Origin: Flavonifractor sp. An112
GTDB lineage: Bacteria > Bacillota > Clostridia > Oscillospirales > Oscillospiraceae
DNA: 64,000 nt
NCBI RefSeq assembly: GCF_002161085.1
Contig: NZ_NFLU01000002.1
Span: 62,001 to 126,000, forward strand
Direction of reading: 5' to 3'
The notes below the pieces were generated by a model. It was given only the letters and a program-made list of their open reading frames with translations. It made no database searches and was not told the origin of the DNA. Each line of letters opens with the position of its first letter. The first letter of the stretch is position 1. The position numbers were made by a program, and so were the translations under genes. Of the stretch, positions 24,444 through 33,069 are shown one piece after another.

Positions 24444-25928
24444 ATGGAAAAGTATATCCTGTCCCTGGATCAGGGTACCACCAGTTCCCGGGCCATTCTC
24501 TTTGACGGGGAGCAGAACATCATCGGCATCAGCCAGAAGGAATTTACCCAGATCTATCCCCAGGAGGGCTGGGTGGAGCACGACGCCATGGAGATCTGGT
24601 CCTCCCAGTACGCGGTGATGATGGAGGTCATCGCCCAGTCCGGCGTAGACCCCGCCCACATCGCCGCCATCGGCATCACCAACCAGCGGGAGACCACCAT
24701 TTTGTGGGACAAGGCCACCGGCCGCCCCATCTGCAACGCCATCGTGTGGCAGTGCCGCCGCACCGCCGGCATTGTGGATCAGCTGATGGCTGACGGGCTG
24801 GGGGACCACATCCGCAAAACCACCGGTCTGATCCCCGATGCCTACTTCTCCGCCACCAAGATCAAATGGATGCTGGATCATGTGGAGGGAGCCCGGGAGA
24901 AGGCCCGCCGGGGCGAGATTCTCTTCGGTACGGTGGACACCTGGCTGCTGTGGAAGCTCACCGGCGGGGCAGTCCACGTCACCGACGTGACCAACGCCTC
25001 CCGCACCATGCTCTACGATATCCATAAGCTGTGCTGGGACGACACCCTGCTCCACGCCCTGGATATTCCCAAGGCCATGCTGCCCGAAGTGCGCTCCTCC
25101 AGCGAGATCTACGGCTATACCGAAATCCAGGGCGTCAAGGTGCCCATCGCCGGTATTGCTGGCGACCAGCAGGCCGCTCTGTTCGGTCAGACCTGCTTTG
25201 AGCCCGGCGACGCCAAAAACACCTACGGCACCGGCTGTTTTCTGCTGATGAACACCGGCTCGGTCCCCTGTGAGAGCCGCAACGGCCTTATCACCACCAT
25301 TGCCGTGGGCCGGGACGGCGGCGTCCAATACGCTCTGGAGGGCTCCGTCTTTGTGGGCGGAGCGGTGATCCAGTGGCTGCGGGACGAGATGCGTTTCTTC
25401 ACCGAGAGCCGAGACGCGGAGTATTACGCCCAGAAGGTCGCTGACAACGGCGGGGTGTACCTGGTGCCCGCCTTCACCGGCCTGGGTGCCCCCTACTGGG
25501 ATATGTACGCCCGGGGCACTCTGGTGGGCTTGACCCGCGGCACCCGCCGGGAGCACATCATCCGGGCCGCCCAGGAATCCATTGCCTACCAGGTAGCCGA
25601 TCTGGTTCACGCCATGGAGTCAGACACCGGCGTACCTCTCACCCAGCTGAAGGCCGATGGCGGCGCCAGCCGAGACCAGTTCCTGATGCAGTTCCAAGCC
25701 GATATCATTGATCGTGAGGTGCGCCGTCCCGCCATCCGGGAGACCACCGCCCTGGGCGCGGCCTACCTGGCCGGTCTGGCTGCCCATGTGTGGCAGGACA
25801 CCGACGAGATTCGCCACCTGTGGATGTGCGATACCGCCTTTGAACCCCGTATGACCGCCCCGGAGCGGGAGCGGCTGCTGGCCGGCTGGCACAAGGCAGT
25901 GGGCCGCAGCCGGGACTGGAGCCGCTGA
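24444..25928 (+). CDS. glpK: glycerol kinase
   Basis: A 494-residue FGGY kinase, usual length. [14 protein letters not shown] at residues 6-19 is the phosphate-1 loop, [11 protein letters not shown] and WQCRRT are substrate-site motifs, [11 protein letters not shown] and [12 protein letters not shown] follow, and [13 protein letters not shown] and [15 protein letters not shown] are the adenosine/phosphate-2 regions. It phosphorylates glycerol to glycerol 3-phosphate, the inducer for GlpP and substrate of the preceding complex. No GlpF facilitator is in the window. Confidence 0.97.
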   Translation: MEKYILSLDQGTTSSRAILFDGEQNIIGISQKEFTQIYPQEGWVEHDAMEIWSSQYAVMMEVIAQSGVDPAHIAAIGITNQRETTILWDKATGRPICNAIVWQCRRTAGIVDQLMADGLGDHIRKTTGLIPDAYFSATKIKWMLDHVEGAREKARRGEILFGTVDTWLLWKLTGGAVHVTDVTNASRTMLYDIHKLCWDDTLLHALDIPKAMLPEVRSSSEIYGYTEIQGVKVPIAGIAGDQQAALFGQTCFEPGDAKNTYGTGCFLLMNTGSVPCESRNGLITTIAVGRDGGVQYALEGSVFVGGAVIQWLRDEMRFFTESRDAEYYAQKVADNGGVYLVPAFTGLGAPYWDMYARGTLVGLTRGTRREHIIRAAQESIAYQVADLVHAMESDTGVPLTQLKADGGASRDQFLMQFQADIIDREVRRPAIRETTALGAAYLAGLAAHVWQDTDEIRHLWMCDTAFEPRMTAPERERLLAGWHKAVGRSRDWSR

Positions 25929-25953
25929 AATCTCCTATTTTAAAAAGAAAAAC

Positions 25954-25996
25954 GTCCGGCCATGCTGTTGATTTACAGCATGGCCGGACATTTTTT
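25954..25996. terminator. bidirectional terminator after glpK
   Basis: A 14-bp perfect GC-rich stem (25954-25967 with 25976-25989), A-rich before and T6 after, between convergent genes. Confidence 0.93.
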
Positions 25997-26000
25997 ATAT

Positions 26001-26666
26001 TTAGGCTTGAGACAACTGACGGCTCTTCAGCAATGCCTGCACCGGTGCTCCGATCAGGCGGCCAAACAGCCTTGCAATGGTCCCCACCAGCAGAGCGGAA
26101 ATGAAGGTACCCTCCCGAACTCCGGTCAGGGTATGGAACAGCAGCAGCCCCAGCACCGCCGCCGTGGCCGCCATAGTCACATCCACCGCTACCTTGGTCT
26201 TTCCAAAGTTGGTGTTCCAGCGAGTGGAGATGGCCTTTACTGTACACTCGCCCGGCAGCATGACCACATTGGCCGCCACCTCAATGAACACACCAAAACC
26301 CAGCACCAGGCAGCCCAGCAGCAGCGAGCAGACTTTAGCGGGATAGGTCTGGGGGTCCACAAACCAGAACAGCGCCATGGACAGGTCGATGAATACAGAA
26401 AAGATAGGGATCACCGGCAGCTGAAGCAAAAACTGCTTGGGAAAACGCTTCCCCAGGATAATCAGCTGAATGGCAATCAACAGCAGGCTGAAAAACAGGG
26501 TAAACATCCCCAGTGACAGGGGAAACCGAATGCTCAGCACATAGGGGACGCTGGTAATGGGCGACGTGCCCAGGTTGGCTCTGGTGGCCAGGGCGATCCC
26601 CAGAGAATTGACGAACAGTCCGAATAAAAACAACACATATCTCCGGACCAGCTCTGCTTTGCTCAC
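26001..26666 (-). CDS. YczE/YitT-like integral membrane protein
   Basis: A 221-residue protein with five or six transmembrane helices and FLFGLFVNSLGIALATRANLGTSPI at the N-terminus, the YczE/YyaS family signature. The role of this family is not settled; it is repeatedly encoded next to a MarR or GntR regulator. The GTG start at 26666 is favoured because its GTGA overlaps the marR stop by four bases and GGAGGG lies six bases upstream. Confidence 0.8.
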   Translation of the reverse strand: MSKAELVRRYVLFLFGLFVNSLGIALATRANLGTSPITSVPYVLSIRFPLSLGMFTLFFSLLLIAIQLIILGKRFPKQFLLQLPVIPIFSVFIDLSMALFWFVDPQTYPAKVCSLLLGCLVLGFGVFIEVAANVVMLPGECTVKAISTRWNTNFGKTKVAVDVTMAATAAVLGLLLFHTLTGVREGTFISALLVGTIARLFGRLIGAPVQALLKSRQLSQA

Positions 26667-27094
26667 TGCAAACCCTCCATATCGGTCATATTCGCGCACA
26701 CCTTGTAGAGGCAGTCCAGCAGTTGAGCCCGCTGTTCCTCGCTCAGTCCAGCCTGTACTACCTCCGACTGCCGCTCCATGGTCTGGCGCACCTCTCTCTG
26801 TTTGGCCCATCCCTGCTCTGTCAGATAGACGTGGAGGGACCGCCGGTTGCCATCCTCATTGCAGCGCCGGATCAGGCCCTTTTCCTCCATGCGATTGAGC
26901 AACCCTGTCAGCGTGGCCGGGTCGATCTGGCATCCGGCCGCAATCGCCTTCTGTACGCTGCCGTCGTGGCGGCCCAAGTAGTCCAGCACTTTGGGCTGGC
27001 CGGCCGTCAGGCCAGACCCGTTCAGTTCCGCCATCACGCTACGCTGAAACAGCGATTGCGTCGCCATCAACAGATAGTGGAAGCTGCGGTCCAT
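26663..27094 (-). CDS. MarR-family transcriptional regulator
   Basis: A 143-residue winged-helix protein: LTAGQPKVLDYLGRHDGSVQKAIA, ATLTGLLNRMEEKGLIRR (recognition helix and wing) and RRSLHVYLTEQG are standard MarR features. GGGGGAGGAG precedes the ATG. It is the first gene of a two-gene operon with the YczE-like protein and probably represses itself through the palindrome at 27131-27142. Confidence 0.88.
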   Translation of the reverse strand: MDRSFHYLLMATQSLFQRSVMAELNGSGLTAGQPKVLDYLGRHDGSVQKAIAAGCQIDPATLTGLLNRMEEKGLIRRCNEDGNRRSLHVYLTEQGWAKQREVRQTMERQSEVVQAGLSEEQRAQLLDCLYKVCANMTDMEGLQ

Positions 27095-27130
27095 ATGGCT
27101 CCTCCCCCAAACAGTTTTGTTCCAAACAAT

Positions 27131-27142
27131 TTGTATACAAAT
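27131..27142. promoter_or_regulatory. candidate MarR operator
   Basis: TTTGTATACAAA is a perfect 12-bp palindrome 37 bases upstream of marR. A second palindrome, CCAAAC-T-GTTTGG at 27345-27357, lies just before the divergent DUF2798 gene. Confidence 0.5.
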
Positions 27143-27274
27143 ATTTTAGCGCGATTTCCTTTTGCTGTCAACCATGCACCTTGGACAAAAGGAGCGCTCA
27201 CGTTGAGACATTTTTGTGTGCTCTGCCTGCAAAAAAACGCTTACGAAAGCCTTTTAAAAATGCTAAAATGAACC

Positions 27275-27337
27275 TATAATAGGCAGTCGCAGTGAAGGAA
27301 AGTAACGAGACGGGCGTTTCGTTGCTTTCCTTTTTTG
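27275..27337 (+). promoter_or_regulatory. promoter and leader terminator of the DUF2798 gene
   Basis: TATAAT at 27275-27280, with a weak -35, starts a leader that after about 15 bases forms GGAAAG-x-AACGA pairing with TCGTT-x-CTTTCC, followed by T6 (27296-27337). The gene begins 35 bases later, so expression seems to depend on read-through or antitermination. Confidence 0.5.
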
Positions 27338-27371
27338 TTGCTGTCCAAACTGTTTGGAGAGGAGACCCCAA

Positions 27372-27833
27372 ATGCCTAAAACAAAACTGCAAAATGTGAT
27401 CTTTACCATTATCATGGCCGTTATCATGGTATACGGTATGATCGTCTACAACGTAGCTCTCAATACCGGCGGCGTTACCAATCAGACCTTCCTGCTGGCC
27501 CTTCATGAGCTGCCCATCATGGCGCCCATCGCCTTCCTGCTGGAGTTCTTTGTGGTAGAAAAGCTGGCCACCAGACTGGCCTTTTCCTTCATGCGGCCCA
27601 CCGACCGCCCTCAGTTCATTACCTACGCCATCTCCACCATGATCGTGTGCATCATGTGCCCCACCATGAGCCTGATTGCCACCCTGCTGTTCAAGGAGCC
27701 CAGCTTCGGCGCCTGGGTCCACACCTTCGGCTGCAATATGCCCATGGCACTGATTTGGCAGCTGCTCTACTGCGGTCCTCTGGTCCGGTTGATCTTCCGC
27801 ACCCTGTTCCGCCGTCAGCTGGCCAAGGCCTGA
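27372..27833 (+). CDS. DUF2798-family membrane protein
   Basis: A 153-residue protein with four predicted transmembrane helices arranged as two similar halves, with FTIIMAVIMVYGMIVYN in the first and a second ISTMIVCIMCPTMSLIAT block. This is the DUF2798 pattern; function unknown. ATG 27372 is chosen because GGAGAGGAG lies just upstream, whereas the open frame at 27354 overlaps that ribosome site. It is monocistronic, with a terminator on each side. Confidence 0.75.
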   Translation: MPKTKLQNVIFTIIMAVIMVYGMIVYNVALNTGGVTNQTFLLALHELPIMAPIAFLLEFFVVEKLATRLAFSFMRPTDRPQFITYAISTMIVCIMCPTMSLIATLLFKEPSFGAWVHTFGCNMPMALIWQLLYCGPLVRLIFRTLFRRQLAKA

Positions 27834-27854
27834 CCCTTTCATCTCCTGCACTAA

Positions 27855-27898
27855 AAATGCCCTGTGGGCGCCTTTATCTCGGCGCCCACAGGGCATTT
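27855..27898. terminator. bidirectional terminator between DUF2798 and holin genes
   Basis: AAATGCCC... pairs over about 17 bp with 27881-27898 around an eight-base loop, with A and T runs at the ends. Confidence 0.88.
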
Positions 27899-27909
27899 CT
27901 ATCCGGTAT

Positions 27910-28371
27910 TCAATTTTCCAGGTTGTCCCCCGCCTGATCCACTTTGGCTCCCAGGGACGCAATCATTTTGGTGAGCCAAGCCGGTATCGGAGCCCCCAGG
28001 GCACCGGCGTTCTCGATGATGGAGCCCGCCTCGGTGAGGATGTACCAGATCACCACCAGGGGGCAGAGGAGCACCGTGTAGGTGAATGGCAGCTCCACCC
28101 CGGGGACGTTGCCCAACAAGCGGCCAATGACCGTGTCCAGGATAGCCGCCACAATGACGGCCACCACACTGCCCAGCTTGTGCCAGATGCCGTCCCGGGC
28201 GGTCTTGCTGGACCACTCCCCCGCCCGCAGGGCGGCGGCGGAGCCGGTGGCGTAGTCGATGAGCATACAACCCACCCATGCCACCACCACCCAGCCAAAC
28301 CAGCCCCATAGGGCGGTGAGGGCGGCACAGAAGGCAGCCACCGCCGCTTTGAAGGAATTGATGTGCTCCAT
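27910..28371 (-). CDS. phage holin-family membrane protein
   Basis: A 153-residue membrane protein with three or four hydrophobic segments (WGWFGWVVVAWVGCMLIDYATG, VVAVIVAAILDTVIG, YTVLLCPLVVIWYILTEAGSI), matching the phage holin 4/TcdE-like family, including the conserved L-I-D-Y-A/V-T/L-G-x2-A-A region. The end of the endolysin gene is one base upstream, so the two are co-translated. It would form the membrane lesion that releases the endolysin. No structural phage genes are in the window. Confidence 0.82.
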   Translation of the reverse strand: MEHINSFKAAVAAFCAALTALWGWFGWVVVAWVGCMLIDYATGSAAALRAGEWSSKTARDGIWHKLGSVVAVIVAAILDTVIGRLLGNVPGVELPFTYTVLLCPLVVIWYILTEAGSIIENAGALGAPIPAWLTKMIASLGAKVDQAGDNLEN

Positions 28372-28372
28372 G

Positions 28373-29107
28373 TCAGGCTCCTTTCTCCGGCAGCAGCCCA
28401 AGCCGGTCCAGCACCACGGCGGCCTCCTGCCGGGTCAGCCCGTCCCGGGGACGGGTGCCGTCGAAGATGCCGGCGGCAGCTGCCTTGCTCCATGCCTCCC
28501 TGGCCCAGCTGTCCGGCTCATTGGGCTGTCCGCTCTCCTGGTCCGGCTCCTTGACCTCCAGGCCCAGATAGTCGCAGATTCCGGCACAGGTGGCCTGGGC
28601 CAGCTTATCCCGGTAGGCGGCGTCCTTCAGCAGGGCCAGGTCCTGGGCGTTGGTGTGGAAGCCGTATTCCAGCAGCACCGCCGGGGCGGTGGTGGAGGCC
28701 AGCACCGTGTACAACTCATGGGCCAGCCCGCTCCCCCACAGCACCACACCGGCGGCATGGACGCGGTTGATGATGGCGGCTGCCAGACGGTTCCGTGCCG
28801 CCGTCTCCGGGGGTGCAGAGGTGAATGCCACAAAGCCACGGGCAGAACTCCCGGCAGCGTTGGAGTGGAGGGAAACGAACAGGTCTGCCCCCGCCCGGTT
28901 GCTCACCGAGGCCCGGGCGCTGAGACCGGGATAGTCGCGCTCCTGCTCACGGGTGCCTACCACGGTAATACCCTGTGCCTCCAGCAGAGGTCGCAGGCGG
29001 GTGTACAAGTCCCAGGTAAATTCACATTCCCTGTAGCTCCCGTCCGGGGCGCCGTTGACACACCCCGGCCCATGGCCCGGGTCCAGGCATACAATGGATT
29101 TGCTCAT
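28373..29107 (-). CDS. N-acetylmuramoyl-L-alanine amidase (endolysin) with SLH-like C-terminus
   Basis: A 244-residue zinc amidase_3. VCLDPGHGPG holds the first zinc histidine, ECEFTWDL the glutamate, SLHSNA the second histidine and LLEYGFHTN the catalytic glutamate. Residues about 200-240 (WSKAAAAGIFDG, TRQEAAVVLDRL) resemble one S-layer-homology unit for wall binding. No signal peptide, so export requires the adjacent holin. ATG 29107 has AAGGAGG eight bases upstream. Confidence 0.88.
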   Translation of the reverse strand: MSKSIVCLDPGHGPGCVNGAPDGSYRECEFTWDLYTRLRPLLEAQGITVVGTREQERDYPGLSARASVSNRAGADLFVSLHSNAAGSSARGFVAFTSAPPETAARNRLAAAIINRVHAAGVVLWGSGLAHELYTVLASTTAPAVLLEYGFHTNAQDLALLKDAAYRDKLAQATCAGICDYLGLEVKEPDQESGQPNEPDSWAREAWSKAAAAGIFDGTRPRDGLTRQEAAVVLDRLGLLPEKGA

Positions 29108-29168
29108 AGATTTATCCTCCTTATCTGACGGAGTCTCCACCGTCTTTTTTATCCATACACATATCAAA

Positions 29169-29246
29169 TCACCTATAGCAACAGCTCATAGGTCCAGCCA
29201 GCATTGCACCGTCAACGGGAATACACCGGTTATCAAACGGAATCAT
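29169..29246 (-). CDS. 25-residue cysteine-containing small ORF upstream of the endolysin
   Basis: The frame begins ATG at 29246, behind AGGAGGTGA seven bases upstream, the strongest ribosome site in this stretch, and encodes MIPFDNRCIPVDG then AMLAGPMSCCYR before TGA. It has three cysteines and no helix or signal. It may be a leader peptide that controls the lysis genes, a small phage protein, or chance. The rest of 29108-29528 holds only the two terminators described below. Confidence 0.4.
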   Translation of the reverse strand: MIPFDNRCIPVDGAMLAGPMSCCYR

Positions 29247-29374
29247 AGTATCACCTCCTACCCATAGGCGCATAGGGCCGGATGATGTACGTTCTCATAC
29301 ACCGATGCAAAGAATTTCTTTGTATACCACAAACTATCTGTCAAAAGATCCTCTTTTTTACATTTCATAGAAAA

Positions 29375-29459
29375 AAATCCTCGAGCCGTAACGGCTCGAG
29401 GATTTTACTAATCCATATATGACTAAAAAAAGAAGGACACGCTTAAGCGTGTCCTTCTT
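29375..29459 (-). terminator. two tandem terminators after the KilA-N gene
   Basis: Leftward, the hairpin 29459-29430 (12-bp stem, TTAA loop) is followed by T7, and the hairpin 29405-29375 (14-bp stem containing CTCGAG) by another T7. Both end transcripts coming from the KilA-N gene and insulate the lysis genes. Confidence 0.85.
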
Positions 29460-29528
29460 CTTGGAACATCGCAACACTATAGATGCCACGGCCTTCGCCC
29501 ACTCGCAAGCGTCCTGCCGATTATATTT

Positions 29529-30281
29529 TTACTCCATAGGAGATAGGTCTTCGCTATGAGCCTCCAGAGCTTCGATTCGGTGATCTTGAGTCAGGATCTC
29601 CATCTGGCTTATAGCGATGGCATTGAGTTTTGTCAGCCGTTCGGCCTGAGACATCCCCTCATTGATGAACACCGCATTCAGGTTCTCCAGATTGGACAGG
29701 CAGACCAGCTGAGAGACATTGGCGTAGTCACGGATATTCCCTTTCAGATCGGGATGGCTGTCCCGCCACTGCTTTGCGGTCATACCGAACAGAGCCATAT
29801 TCAAGACATCGGCTTCACTGGCATACACCATGGAAATCTGCTTTGCGGAAAGCTCCGGTGGAATCAGATTCTCCTTGATGGCATCTGTATGGATTCGATA
29901 GTTGATCTTGGCCAGATTTCGCTTGATGTCCCAGCCAAGCTGTTTCATTTCCTCGGTCTTGAGCCGCTCAAATTCCTTGATCAGATAGATTTTGAACTCA
30001 GGGCTGATCCACATGCCGAACTCAAAGGCAATGTCTTTGTAGGCATATGTACCGCCATATCTTCCGGCCTTTGCCCGCAGTCCAATTGCATGGGTCTTTT
30101 CAACCCACTCTTTGACGCTGAGCTTGTAGCTGTTCAAACCAGCCTGGCTTCTAATTACGGCGAATTCGCCATAATTAAAATCCGGGTTGTGGATCTGTTC
30201 CCATATCCCGAGAAATTCAACTGTGTTTCGGTTTCGCAGCCAGTCGGAGATGAAAAAGTCTCCGTCTTTCGCCCTGAGCAT
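29529..30281 (-). CDS. KilA-N domain DNA-binding protein, N-terminally atypical
   Basis: A 250-residue protein typical of phages and mobile elements. From the start LRAKDGDFFISDWL and TVEFLGIWEQIHNPDFN, then VEKTHAIGLRAKAGRYGGTYAYKDIAFEFGMWIS-type motifs form the KilA-N DNA-binding core, followed by a helical C-terminal half. The usual first strand (ISLTDIA-like) is missing if translation starts at ATG 30281. An open frame continues 65 codons upstream to 30476, but crosses a terminator hairpin and reads unlike this family, so I exclude it. The gene may be truncated. Confidence 0.65.
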   Translation of the reverse strand: MLRAKDGDFFISDWLRNRNTVEFLGIWEQIHNPDFNYGEFAVIRSQAGLNSYKLSVKEWVEKTHAIGLRAKAGRYGGTYAYKDIAFEFGMWISPEFKIYLIKEFERLKTEEMKQLGWDIKRNLAKINYRIHTDAIKENLIPPELSAKQISMVYASEADVLNMALFGMTAKQWRDSHPDLKGNIRDYANVSQLVCLSNLENLNAVFINEGMSQAERLTKLNAIAISQMEILTQDHRIEALEAHSEDLSPME

Positions 30282-30373
30282 AAAATGCACCCACCGTGCG
30301 GTGAGTGCATACGAAGAGAAATATTTGCCGAGCTTTAGCGGTATATAGTGAGTAAGGACAAATGGTGTCGAAT

Positions 30374-30407
30374 AAAAAAGAACCGCAACCCCTTGAAGGA
30401 TTGCGGT
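30374..30407 (-). terminator. terminator in the leader of the KilA-N gene
   Basis: Leftward, ACCGCAATCC pairs with the matching arm at 30391-30382 and is followed by TTC then T6. It separates a possible leader transcript beginning near 30480-30545 from the KilA-N frame. The 30477-30782 gap otherwise shows only TATAAT at 30541-30546 and a small CCCC/GGGG hairpin at 30481-30495. Confidence 0.7.
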
Positions 30408-30782
30408 ATGTAATGTTGCTCTTTTTTCCCTGACCCCCGGCGGGTGTTCATTGCTCCCTATACGATTTCCTGCCATATTCTCCCCTTGCGGGGATAACAG
30501 ACAAAAAGTGCGTTTCCCCTCACCGTTTCGATGGGGGTATTATAATAGGGAATTTTTAGGGGTTTCTTAGAAATCGCTTAGGTTTTAGGCAGTTTTGCTG
30601 AAATTTGAAGATTATCCGCTTTTTGTATTATTATATATTCATATTGTCTAAAAAGCACAAGCCAAAACTGTGCATTATATATGTGCAATTAGTCCGACAA
30701 GACTTTCTATATCTTATTTTTCTATTCTACCAAGGGTACACTAAACTTGTCAACATATTTCTTGTGGTCGGAGGGTTGGCAA

Positions 30783-31013
30783 GTGGAATATGGAACGATT
30801 CGGATTAAGCTGGACGAGCTGTTGAAGGCATCTGGTCTTAGCAAGAATATGCTGAGCCATCGAGCTGAGATGCAGCGGACCCAGATCAACAATTATTGTA
30901 AAAACCAAATTACTCGTTTAGATATAGATGTCCTCGCAAGGCTTTGTACGGTGTTGAATTGTGGGATCGGCGATCTATTAGAATTTATACCACCAGAAAA
31001 GATAGAAAAATGA
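30783..31013 (+). CDS. XRE-family (Cro/CI-like) transcriptional regulator
   Basis: A 76-residue helix-turn-helix protein: KLDELLKASGLSKNMLSHRAEMQRTQINNYC and VLARLCTVLNCGIGDLLEFIP match the small YozG-like Cro/CI regulators. The GTG start at 30783 has GGAGGG seven bases upstream; a longer frame from 30747 lacks such a site. Surrounding DNA is AT-rich compared with the window, in keeping with a mobile origin. Confidence 0.78.
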   Translation: MEYGTIRIKLDELLKASGLSKNMLSHRAEMQRTQINNYCKNQITRLDIDVLARLCTVLNCGIGDLLEFIPPEKIEK

Positions 31014-31175
31014 GGCTCGCAGGAGGCATAGCAATACTTTTCCAGCATATTGGACGGTCGGCATTTCAAATGGGAACGGCAAATTAATTATAAACGCAGT
31101 TGCAAATTCTGAAGCTCATTTTCTATTGGTTATCACCGAGAGTCTTTGCAAAATCACCGCAATACAACAAAAAAG

Positions 31176-31213
31176 AACCGGTCGAGATCTCGTGCATGAA
31201 ATCTCGACCGGTT
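31176..31213 (-). terminator. terminator of the peroxiredoxin gene
   Basis: A 13-bp perfect stem (31201-31213 with 31176-31188) followed leftward by a T-rich tract. Between 31014 and 31175 I see nothing else. Confidence 0.88.
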
Positions 31214-31240
31214 TTCTGTTATTGGGGAATTAACTTAGTA

Positions 31241-31912
31241 TTACTTCGACTCTTTGCGGAAGCACATGAACCAGTCCAGGCAATACTGATTCTCGCTCTG
31301 GTTGTCCATCCGCTCCTTGGCTACGCCGCAGCTGCCAGCGGTGGGTACGATGACATCATCGCCGGGTCGCCAGTCGGCCGGGGTGGCGCAGGCGTCGGCG
31401 TCCGCTTTCTGGAGCGCCAGGATGATACGCTTGATCTCGTCAAAGTTGCGGCCCGTGGACAGCGGATAGTACAGGATGGTTCGCACCACGCCGTTGGGGT
31501 CGATGACAAACACCGCCCGTACCGCCTGGGTGTTGGACTGTCCCGGCTGGATCATGCCGTACTTGTTGGCCACCTCCATGCGGATATCCTCGATGAGGGG
31601 GAAGGTCACATTGATGTGCTTCTTACCGTTCCACTCCAGCTCCTGGATCTTCCGCAGCCAGGCAATGTGGGAATAGATGGAGTCCACCGAAAGCCCAACC
31701 AGCTCAGTATTGAGAGCCTTGAACTCGTCGATCATGGAGCCGAAGGTCATAAACTCCGTGGTGCAGACCGGGGTGAAATCCGCAGGATGGGAGAAGAGGA
31801 TCACCCATTTGCCGGCGTAATCCTCCGGGAATTTGATAGGGCCCTGGGTGGTGACAGCCTCGAAGGACGGGGCCTTGTCGCCAATAAGAGGCATTCTGTT
31901 TTCCTGATCCAT
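31241..31912 (-). CDS. 1-Cys-type (Prx6-like) peroxiredoxin
   Basis: A 223-residue AhpC/TSA protein. SHPADFTPVCTTE contains the peroxidatic cysteine in the P-x3-T-x2-C context, with the supporting arginine in NTQAVRAVFVIDP. Length and C-terminal extension (DDVIVPTAG) fit the Prx6 group. Two more cysteines near the C-terminus (CLDWFMC) are unusual and could be resolving residues. It reduces hydrogen or organic peroxides; proximity to iron uptake genes is common because iron worsens peroxide stress. Confidence 0.92.
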   Translation of the reverse strand: MDQENRMPLIGDKAPSFEAVTTQGPIKFPEDYAGKWVILFSHPADFTPVCTTEFMTFGSMIDEFKALNTELVGLSVDSIYSHIAWLRKIQELEWNGKKHINVTFPLIEDIRMEVANKYGMIQPGQSNTQAVRAVFVIDPNGVVRTILYYPLSTGRNFDEIKRIILALQKADADACATPADWRPGDDVIVPTAGSCGVAKERMDNQSENQYCLDWFMCFRKESK

Positions 31913-32003
31913 GGTAAGCGCTCCTTTCGTTAGTAGTCAAGTTCAATGAAAACGATATATGAGTTCTTTGGAGAAAGGCCGTAATACTCCATCTGAAACA
32001 GCG

Positions 32004-33029
32004 TTAACCCAGCAGCTCGCTCTCCAGATCCTGCAGCATAATGTCCAGTGCGGAGATACCACCCTCGGCGGTGTACCACACGGCGGGGTGAGCCAGATAG
32101 ACGATGTTGCCGTTCTTGTAGGCATCAGTTCCCATCACCAACTCGTTTTCCATGATCTCCTGGGCCAGCTTTGCCCCGTCGGTGCCGATGGCGGCATCAC
32201 GATCCAGAACGAAGATATAGTCGGGTGCCTTCTCCACAATGAACTCAAAAGATGCCTCGTTGCCATGGGTGGAGGTGTCGATGTTGGCGTCCACGCCAAT
32301 ATTTTCGAAACCAATTTCGCGTCCAATCATGGAGCAGCGGCCGTCATTGCCCAGCACATTGTAGCTGCCGCTGGTGACCAGTCCCACGATGGCGGTCTTG
32401 CCAGCGGCAAATTCGGACAGGGCGGTGATCCGGGCGTCAAAATTGGCCATCAGCTCATCCACCTTGTCCTCCAGACCAAACATGGAGGCAATGGTGGTAG
32501 CGTTCTGCCGCACGCTTTCCACTACGCCAAGCTCGGTATCAGTGGCCAAGTAGACCACAGGAGCAATCTCGCTGAGGGCGTCGTAGCTGGAGGCCAGACG
32601 GCCACCGATAAAGATGACATCCGGCTCGCAGGCCATGACAGCTTCCAGATCGGCTTCCTTGATGGTGCCCAGGTTGGCAATGTCGTCGTTGATGTAATCC
32701 TGGAGGTATTCAAGGCTGGTATCGGCGGTGCCCACTACCCGGTCACCCACACCCAGGGCGTCCAGAATGTCCAGGGAAGCCATGTCCAGAATGGCGATAC
32801 GCTGAGGATCATACGGCACCTCCAGCTCCGCCGCCTCCTTGTTGGCATTGAGGCTGGTAATGGTCACAGACTCAGGGGTCTCGTTGTTCTGGGTTTCCTC
32901 ACTGGACTGGCTGCTGCCGGGCGAGGAGGTATTCTCGGAAGAATCGCCGCCGTTCTGCGCAGAGCAGGCCATGAGGCTCAGGGCCATCACACCGGCCAGG
33001 GCAAGAGAAAGCATCTTTTTCATGTTCAT
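32004..33029 (-). CDS. siderophore ABC transporter substrate-binding lipoprotein (YclQ-like)
   Basis: A 341-residue lipoprotein with lipobox LSLMACS (about residues 16-22) and a Ser/Glu-rich linker, then VPYDPQRIAILDMASLDILDALGVGDRVVG, the start typical of catechol-siderophore receptors such as YclQ and FatB. GTIKEADLEAVMACEPDVIFIGGR and SYNVLGNDGRCSMIGREIGFENI are further family marks. It is the last gene of the leftward permease-permease-ATPase-receptor operon, here cut by an ATPase nonsense codon. Confidence 0.9.
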   Translation of the reverse strand: MNMKKMLSLALAGVMALSLMACSAQNGGDSSENTSSPGSSQSSEETQNNETPESVTITSLNANKEAAELEVPYDPQRIAILDMASLDILDALGVGDRVVGTADTSLEYLQDYINDDIANLGTIKEADLEAVMACEPDVIFIGGRLASSYDALSEIAPVVYLATDTELGVVESVRQNATTIASMFGLEDKVDELMANFDARITALSEFAAGKTAIVGLVTSGSYNVLGNDGRCSMIGREIGFENIGVDANIDTSTHGNEASFEFIVEKAPDYIFVLDRDAAIGTDGAKLAQEIMENELVMGTDAYKNGNIVYLAHPAVWYTAEGGISALDIMLQDLESELLG

Positions 33030-33069
33030 TTTTGGTTACTCCTTTTCTAAAAAGTACTGAAAATAAGGG

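Noticed and set aside
30282-30476. The 65-codon N-terminal extension of the KilA-N protein
   Set aside because: It passes through a perfect terminator hairpin with T6 and has no resemblance to the usual KilA-N beginning.
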